A stretch of 12,506 nt of DNA from Euperipatoides rowelli (lineage: Eukaryota; Onychophora; Udeonychophora; Euonychophora; Peripatopsidae), in the NCBI GenBank assembly GCA_003024985.2, contig PXIH01S0007205.1, one strand, 5' to 3'. A program made the translations under genes and the position numbers. Shown here one piece after another: positions 7,564 through 12,506 of the stretch (position 1 is its first letter; each line of letters begins with the position of its first letter). A model generated the notes under the pieces. It was not told where the DNA came from, did not search any database, and saw only the letters and a program-made list of their open reading frames with translations.

Positions 7564-7979
7564 TCAATTAAGTAGTACAACATACCATTTATTCACTTTC
7601 TGGAATTGCAGTTGAATTTTATTACTCAATTCTTTATTATGAAATGATAGACCCATAAACATTTTATTTGGGAGAAAATTATTTGCTCTTATTTGCTTCA
7701 AATCAATAATATCTGTTAACATTTCTAATATGTCATCTATGTTCGGATAAGCCTCTTCTTCTGGGTTAAAGAGAATGAATACTAACGTTAAATCATTCAT
7801 ATATTTATCAAGCTGCTTACACCAATAAAACAAGTATTTTGTCAACTTACGAAGAGCTGTTTTTTTTACTGTTTCTTTAATTACTTGATTAATATTTAAA
7901 GTTGCTAAATAATGTTTTTTTTTAAATGATCGTAATCATATTTTGTAACACTTTCACTAGCTTGTGCTAGACCCACCAT
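7564..7979 (-). pseudogene. Unrecognised reading frame (about 145 codons, one frameshift)
   Basis: The minus strand is open from 7935 to the TGA at 7566-7564, 123 codons in very AT-rich DNA. An ATG at 7979-7977 starts a short frame (MVGLAQASESVTKYDYDHLKK) that runs into the same segment if one base is gained or lost in the 9-base T run at 7915-7923, so a frameshifted gene of about 145 codons is likely. The protein looks genuine: mixed hydrophobic and charged residues, an FNPEEEAYPNIDD acidic stretch, a Lys-rich middle, a Trp-Tyr-Val-Val-Leu-Leu end, and no obvious membrane segment or zinc finger. I do not recognise the family. It lies about 120 bases upstream of element 2 gag on the same strand. 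It may be an extra 5' reading frame of that element, part of another element, or a host gene fragment. Confidence 0.5.
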
Positions 7980-8238
7980 GTTGATGACGTATTAACCTTT
8001 ATGTTTATTATTGTTATGTAAATTAATTTTAAAATTTCATCTAAATTCCCAATTTCATGATATTTACTTAAAATGAAAGAAGCTGAAGATTTTTCTGTCA
8101 TGTCCAGAATGATACACTTGACATGTGTATAGTGAGAGTAACATAATGAATGTTAAAAAGACAATAAAGAAAATGTGTAAATGAAAATGAAATTATTTCA
8201 TATTTACCCTAGTTATTTCATAACAATTTATCTTTATT
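7980..8238. other. AT-rich stretch, nothing recognised
   Basis: If element 2 or the reading frame at 7564-7979 belongs to an LTR element, its 5' LTR would be expected here. I see no TGT...ACA pair matching the candidate LTRs to the left, and no primer-binding site. No coding homology was recognised on either strand. Confidence 0.4.
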
Positions 8239-8551
8239 GCTTTTGTCAGCTTCTTGTCCGTGTTACTATTCTGCCTATGTCAGTTTTTTTGTTTATTGGC
8301 CTTTTGTCATTCAAGTGATAATACAGTCAATAACAGATGAGGATTATTGGAAGGGGACAGTTGCACTTGAACTAACTTTTGTATTTACAGAAAGAGTATT
8401 TAATATAATTGATTTTTGTGCAGCACCTCATAATTTTTTTTTTATGGTTTTAAAATATTTTTATCTCATACTACTTTTTAAACTATGCCATTAGTAAGAG
8501 TTTTGTCCTTGACAGTTAAGTGGATAGTAGACTAACTTTGTGGCCAAATTT
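8239..8551. repeat. Tandem duplication, first unit
   Basis: The unit starts GCTTTTGTCAGCTTCTTGTCC and ends GTGGCCAAATTT. The next unit, beginning 321 bases later, starts GCTTTTGTCAATCTCTTGTCC and ends ATGGCAAAATTT. Shared landmarks in order include CAAGTGAT, ACAGATAGG/ACAGATGAGG, TTGCACTTGAAC, GTGCAGCACC, AAAATATTTTTATCTC, AAGAGTTTTGTC, and GTGGATAGTA. A reading frame of 85 codons on the plus strand (8237-8494) lies in this unit but is not conserved as a frame in the second unit, so I do not call it a gene. Confidence 0.85.
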
Positions 8552-8559
8552 GGCCTTTT

Positions 8560-8867
8560 GCTTTTGTCAATCTCTTGTCCATGTTTCTAATCTGTCTGTC
8601 AGTCTTTTGTTTGTTGGCTTTTTATTATACAAGTGATTAATACAGCCAATAACAGATAGGATTATTGGAGTGGGGGTGGGGGGTGGAGGTGTTGCACTTG
8701 AACCCAACCTATGCATTCACATAAATAGTTTTGATATACATGATTAAGGTGCAGCACCACATAATTAATTTTCTTTTTATGCTCTAAAATATTTTTATCT
8801 CTTACCTAGCAAGAGTTTTGTCTGTGACAGCTAAGTGGATAGTAAACTAACTTAATGGCAAAATTTT
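8560..8867. repeat. Tandem duplication, second unit
   Basis: This is a direct copy of 8239-8551, diverged by substitutions and small indels; most aligned positions agree by eye. It contains a G-rich insertion-like tract (GTGGGGGTGGGG at about 8670-8690) that the first unit lacks. The eight bases between the units and the same order of landmarks point to one local duplication rather than two independent insertions, though a longer satellite or dispersed repeat cannot be excluded from this window. Confidence 0.85.
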
Positions 8868-9093
8868 TTTTTCTTTACATTTTGATTTAGACAATTTTTA
8901 ATTTTTATAAGATCATCTGATTTATGATCAACAAAATTAATGTCACTTCTCACATATAATTTCAGAGGTAAAATATTAGGAATTTTTTAATCACCCATTC
9001 AAATAACATACCACATTAATAAATGAATGCAAAGGTCTTTGGATGCTGCTAACCAAAATTAAATTATATAACAATAATCATTCTTGACACTAA

Positions 9094-9112
9094 CCCCCCC
9101 CCCCCCCCCCCC
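9094..9112. repeat. 19-base C homopolymer
   Basis: Nineteen C in a row stand in otherwise AT-rich DNA. Together with the 13-base G run at 1966-1978 and the G-rich tract near 8670-8690, it shows that long G/C homopolymers occur here despite the base composition. Its exact length is uncertain, because such runs are prone to sequencing error. Confidence 0.9.
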
Positions 9113-10135
9113 AATGTGGTAAGTTATAACAAAACTTTTTAAGCTGACCGAGAAAAGCCCATCCTCAACTGTTTATGTTAACATTATTGTTTAGCCTACA
9201 ACTTTTTTTTTAAAGAATCAAATAAAAATAATATCTGAAATATTTTTATGGTGTAAAGAGATTAGAAATTATAATTGCGTGTTAGCCACTACTCAATAAT
9301 TTATTAGGTTCGGCATTAGAACTCACATAGCAAAACTCTAGCTTGAACTGAACTCTGGTTTTAAGTTATTTCTAACTTACTTAATCAGTTATTGTGTTGA
9401 CTATTATTGTCACTTGATTAGCCAGAGTCTGATTAGAAGTTTGCATAATATCAAATAAAAGTTCAGTTTTGTTCACAAGTTTAATCTTTCACTGCTTTTA
9501 GTACAACCGTTTTTATAATAAAAAAATAATATCACCACTAACAAATTTGCCTGCTACAAAATGAAAGTTTTTAATACCCTCAATCTCACCAAGTTAAAAA
9601 ACAATATTATCTTATTGTCTTTCTCACAGATGTTACATAACTCTGTTTTAGTAGATTCACATTTTATAGAGCTATTCTTGATAAATCCATCTTAGAAAGA
9701 ATAAATTAAAAAAAACCATATGTGCAAGCTTAGATAATTCTCATATATCACTAATTCTGTGCTGACTACACAGACTTAAACGTGACAATTTTAATGAAGC
9801 AACACCTGCATTTTTATTCTGAAACTTTGAAATTTCTGTTGAATTTGTAATACTTGTTTGACATCTCAGTTTATCGAAATCATGTTTAGATATAAAAGAT
9901 AAAATAATTGTCAATTTTAACAACTGACAAGTAATTAATCTACCATACTTCAATTAGATTTATAAATTGAAATTAAAACATAATGATATAAAAAATTTTT
10001 ATCTTTGAAAACTTGTATTTGAAAACTTAGTAATAAAATTATAATAAATTATTAAGATTATAAACAATATAAAAAAGCATTTAAAATAAACAATCATTAG
10101 GTAAAGCACAATAGCCTACACAAGTTAAGGTTACT

Positions 10136-10164
10136 GATTGAAAAATCACATCGGTTTTTCAATC
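10136..10164. repeat. Perfect 10-base inverted repeat (hairpin)
   Basis: GATTGAAAAA at 10136-10145 is followed after nine bases by its exact reverse complement TTTTTCAATC at 10155-10164. The flanking bases do not extend the pairing. No gene lies beside it, so no regulatory role can be assigned, and AT-rich DNA makes such hairpins fairly likely by chance. Confidence 0.6.
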
Positions 10165-10339
10165 TTACAATTAGTTACAACAATAATATTCTAATGTTTC
10201 AGAATTTTTCATGAAACAAATAGCAATGAAATTATAGTCTATTGTAATGTTAATATTACACAATAAACATTTTGTTTTTAAAAAATATGTTTCACACTAA
10301 AATCATTTATTTACCATTTCTTTTACAAATGACATTATT

Positions 10340-10680
10340 ATAATTTTTATAATTCCAAGTTCCATTCTTCCTTTCTTCCATATACATCTGTCTTCTTCTT
10401 TTCATGTTCTTGATAGTTCCAAGTCTCATTCAAAGTTTCCACTTGGTTACCTGGAGCAAATAACAGCCTGGTATTGAATCCTTCCAGAAAGATAGGATCC
10501 AGGATTTTGGGCCGAACCCGAGGAATGCAAACCTGCACCCTCTATATGTCTTGGGTGCTTCTAGCAATTGTGCTTCCTCCCCATGACTACTGCTCCTAGA
10601 CAATAATATATTATTTTTGGTTTGGGATTTAAGTCCGGGAACCAATTATTATCACCCAACATAATGTTTTCAGCCAGCCT
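10340..10680. other. Less AT-rich block, possible old SINE-like insertion
   Basis: This block is visibly less AT-rich than both flanks and contains two overlapping minus-strand open stretches (10347-10538 and 10430-10645) in different frames, neither with a recognisable protein. On the minus strand a GGTTTGCATTCC resembles a tRNA B box. About 56 bases before it, TAGTCATGGGG loosely resembles an A box, the spacing of a type II tRNA. A further GGGTTCGGCCC lies just downstream. This suggests, but does not show, a decayed tRNA-derived repeat. A coding exon fragment is an alternative. Confidence 0.25.
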
Positions 10681-10841
10681 AAGCAAATACATTTTTGATA
10701 CCGTCCCCTCCCCTACTTATAAATCCTTTTCTCAGTTTTTTACCCACACTTGTTTGCCTGTTGCATCAATTATTTTTGGTGGACTAATGAAAATTTAGAA
10801 AAATAAAATCAAGACAATAAAGTTAAAAATTTCTAACTGCC

Positions 10842-11180
10842 AAGGTGCTGTGGTCAAGCGGTATAGTTTTCGGTCATGGTGTGCTTGTGCAGATACGTGG
10901 ATCAAGGTTCGATCACTGGGCAACCCCATTACAAAAAATGAGAAATTTTCATTCTGAATTGTTGTTCCGTGCCAATGTAAGAGGGGTATATGGAGGATTA
11001 GGGCTTATTAGGTAGGGTAGGGGATTAGGGGCTTACTGGCTAACAAGTCTGTAAATGGATAACTCATATTGTATCTAATCTCCATGTACACATTACGAGA
11101 AGCGTGGTAGGGTTCATATACTGCTGAGGGGGGATTACTTCTTACTTCGGAGGGGCTCTGAAATAAATATCAGATAATAG
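10842..11180 (+). repeat. Probable tRNA-derived SINE
   Basis: The head, GGTGCTGTGGTCAAGCGG (from 10845), carries an A-box-like TGGTCAAGCGG (10851-10861). GGTTCGATCAC (10906-10916) matches the B box GGTTCGANNCC. The 55-base distance between them fits a type II (Ser- or Leu-like) tRNA with a long variable arm. The acceptor stem does not pair well and a normal anticodon loop is not evident, so this is a SINE head rather than a working tRNA gene. The body is less AT-rich than the flanks, with a near-repeat of GGATTAGGG(G)CTTA at 10995 and 11022, and ends near AAATAAATATCAG at about 11162-11174. The 3' boundary and any target duplication are unclear. Transcription would be by RNA polymerase III. 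Confidence 0.6.
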
Positions 11181-11902
11181 TAACAATGACTAACACAACT
11201 TGTATGATGAAATATATGTATATATTTATTATGACAGACTAAGTAAGCATATAACCAATGATACTAATACTAAGGTGTAGAAGTAGCATGCCATTAGACA
11301 AGCCAAGACAAGGATATCTTACTTAAAGTAAGTAACGAAGAACATCTGTTGCAGAGCAGGTACAGCTGGGTGATGAGACAAGAGGCGGTTGATGTATATG
11401 CAGGGTTGAGGATACATGGAATTGAGAGTATCAGTTCGTGATAATAAATATAGAGAATTACAGGGGTCAAAACTAGTCAATAAAGTCAGTAAAGGTCAGC
11501 ATTTTTAACAAGTCAGTATTTAGTCTGTATTTTATTAAATTAATCAGTAAAGTCAGTTTTTTAAGCTTTTATATCGACTTTTCTGCTCTGTTTAGCAATG
11601 GAACAACAATTAGATTTCTTGTGATTAGTTAAAATGTACCACTGGCCCATTGAGCACAACACTTGTTCAGATGCTCGATATGCATATTATAGCAATCTTA
11701 CAGTATCTGAGCATTAATTAATATTTGTACAATACATTTTCACTGTGTTTTTTTTTCAGGAGCTGTATTTTAGAAATTAGAATCACTGTTAGTGATTTCA
11801 ATTGTTGCGAGTATTTATCAAATACATAGATGTAACTTATATGAAAAACAAAATGGGGGAGTGTACGTTTTTGAGTTGACTAGCTAAAAAAGATGGATAA
11901 TA
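11181..11902. other. Unassigned sequence with short AGTCAGTA repeats
   Basis: No coding homology was recognised. Between 11475 and 11560, AGTCAGTA-type words recur three or four times on the plus strand (for example near 11483, 11511 and 11550). A pyrimidine run followed by CAG at about 11749-11760 resembles a splice acceptor upstream of the hAT-like pseudogene, but a real exon could not be shown. A short palindrome, TTACTTAAAGTAA, lies near 11320. Confidence 0.5.
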
Positions 11903-12506
11903 ATGAATACATTATTTCAGAATGGGGACCAAAGCGACCATGGAATGTTTTGTGTAGTTTGTGTTAAAACCTTTTTAATATATCATAAGGATATAAACAA
12001 GTGGCATAGTACACAGCTTCTCGTAAGCTTAAAGAGGAGTATAGACAACAGCTTTATTCAACACAGCTTCTGTGCAACAATGCACCCAGGTGTTGATGTT
12101 CCAGTAAAGGGTACTTCTATAAATGTGAAAAAACATGTTCAGCTCTACAGTGTTAGACACAGTGCCTCAAGAGAAAAAATAATTTGTGTGATAAAGACCA
12201 TTGCTGTGGACTTTTCTATTGTATCATCATGTGAAAACTTATCAAACATTTGATGCTATGTTTCCATCTAGTATTTTAAATGATTCATCTCTTTCTAGAA
12301 TGAAAGCTCATTTCTTGCACCATTTTTCAAGAAACATGCTAAGATAAATGGATGAGTTTATTTCATATTGTTTTGATGAAACGACAAATGCTGCACCATT
12401 TAAATAACTTAAAACTGCAGTAAAATATTGGTCTAAATCTAAAGAGATGATAATGACATGACACTTGCAGGCATTTTTTTATTGGATCAGCAACTGCTGA
12501 TGATTT
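11903..12506 (+). pseudogene. hAT-like transposase-related zinc-finger protein, decayed, 3' end beyond window
   Basis: Frame 2 is open from 11903 to the TGA at 12251-12253. It has MFCVVCVKTF (CxxC at 11951-11962) with a His at 12005-12007, resembling the N-terminal zinc finger of hAT-related proteins. HSASREKIICVIKTIAVDFS and VSSCENLSNI follow. One base later, frame 3 continues with FDAMFPSSIL, SLSRMKAHFL, YCFDETTNAA (12366-12395) and LKTAVKYWS, then HLQAFF. The order FPDS-I----LSR-KA, CFDE, L-V-YW and a L--FLGSATADD end matches a widespread group of hAT-derived animal proteins. In-frame stops are TAA at 12345-12347, TAA at 12405-12407 and TGA at 12459-12461. A T run at 12474-12480 adds a base before the ATADD motif. 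The CFDE Asp may correspond to the RNase H-like fold, but this is inferred. No function remains likely. Confidence 0.65.

Larger units (their letters stand above)
8868..10339. other. AT-rich DNA without recognised genes
   Basis: About 1.5 kb with frequent stops in all frames. It contains a 19-base C run (9094-9112), a hairpin (10136-10164), and two modest minus-strand open stretches (9554-9691 and 9741-9953). I could not match either stretch to a family, and their composition is that of the surrounding DNA. No LTR, terminal inverted repeat or RNA gene was recognised. Confidence 0.6.

Noticed and set aside
8237-8494. Plus-strand open stretch of 85 codons, hydrophobic
   Set aside because: It lies in the first tandem unit and the frame is not kept in the second unit, so selection for a protein is unlikely.
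8239-8867. CRISPR array or long terminal repeat pair
   Set aside because: There are only two long adjacent units, without short spaced repeats, TG...CA ends or an internal coding region, in animal-type DNA.
9554-9691. Minus-strand open stretch with a C--C pair (CNICEK) and a Leu/Phe-rich end
   Set aside because: It is only 45 codons, has no matching partner motif in adjoining sequence, and is not recognisable as a known finger.
9741-9953. Minus-strand open stretch of 70 codons
   Set aside because: Its composition is that of the surrounding AT-rich DNA and no motif is visible.
10845-10930. Functional tRNA gene
   Set aside because: A and B boxes are present, but the acceptor and T stems pair poorly and the anticodon loop is unclear, so a SINE head fits better.

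Overview
The window looks like nuclear DNA of an animal, most likely an invertebrate and plausibly an arthropod. It is strongly AT-rich and has no prokaryotic gene organisation. It holds no intact gene. Nearly everything recognisable is decayed transposable element: a LINE reverse transcriptase fragment, two Ty3/gypsy LTR retrotransposons, a probable tRNA-derived SINE and a hAT-like transposase-related pseudogene. The host assignment is inferred from this mix of families and is not certain.

Layout: 1-93 (minus) is the C-terminal part of a CR1/Jockey-like LINE reverse transcriptase. It abuts, at about 94-97, a 5'-truncated Ty3/gypsy element (element 1, plus, 97-3890). Element 1 runs gag, CCHC zinc knuckles, aspartic protease, reverse transcriptase, RNase H, integrase and a likely 3' LTR at 3655-3890; no 5' LTR is in the window. 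A second Ty3/gypsy element (element 2, minus, about 4125-7450) lies tail-to-tail with it. It shows the same domain order but is far more decayed: the RNase H core is missing, the integrase has a deletion over its first catalytic Asp, and the protease active site is lost. A possible 3' LTR of element 2 (3895-4121) would lie only four bases from the LTR of element 1.

To the right, 7564-7979 (minus) holds an unusually long open stretch that I do not recognise, directly 5' of element 2 gag. Then come about 250 bases with nothing seen, a tandem duplication of a roughly 310-base unit (8239-8867), and about 1.5 kb of AT-rich DNA with a 19-base poly-C run and a small perfect hairpin. A less AT-rich block (10340-10680) follows, then a SINE with A and B boxes (about 10842-11180). 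After about 700 bases of unassigned sequence, a hAT-like zinc-finger/transposase pseudogene runs off the right end (11903-12506).

The coding segments do not work together as a pathway; each retroelement once encoded its own copying machinery. I found no convincing new system. The best candidate for novelty is the unrecognised reading frame at 7564-7979.
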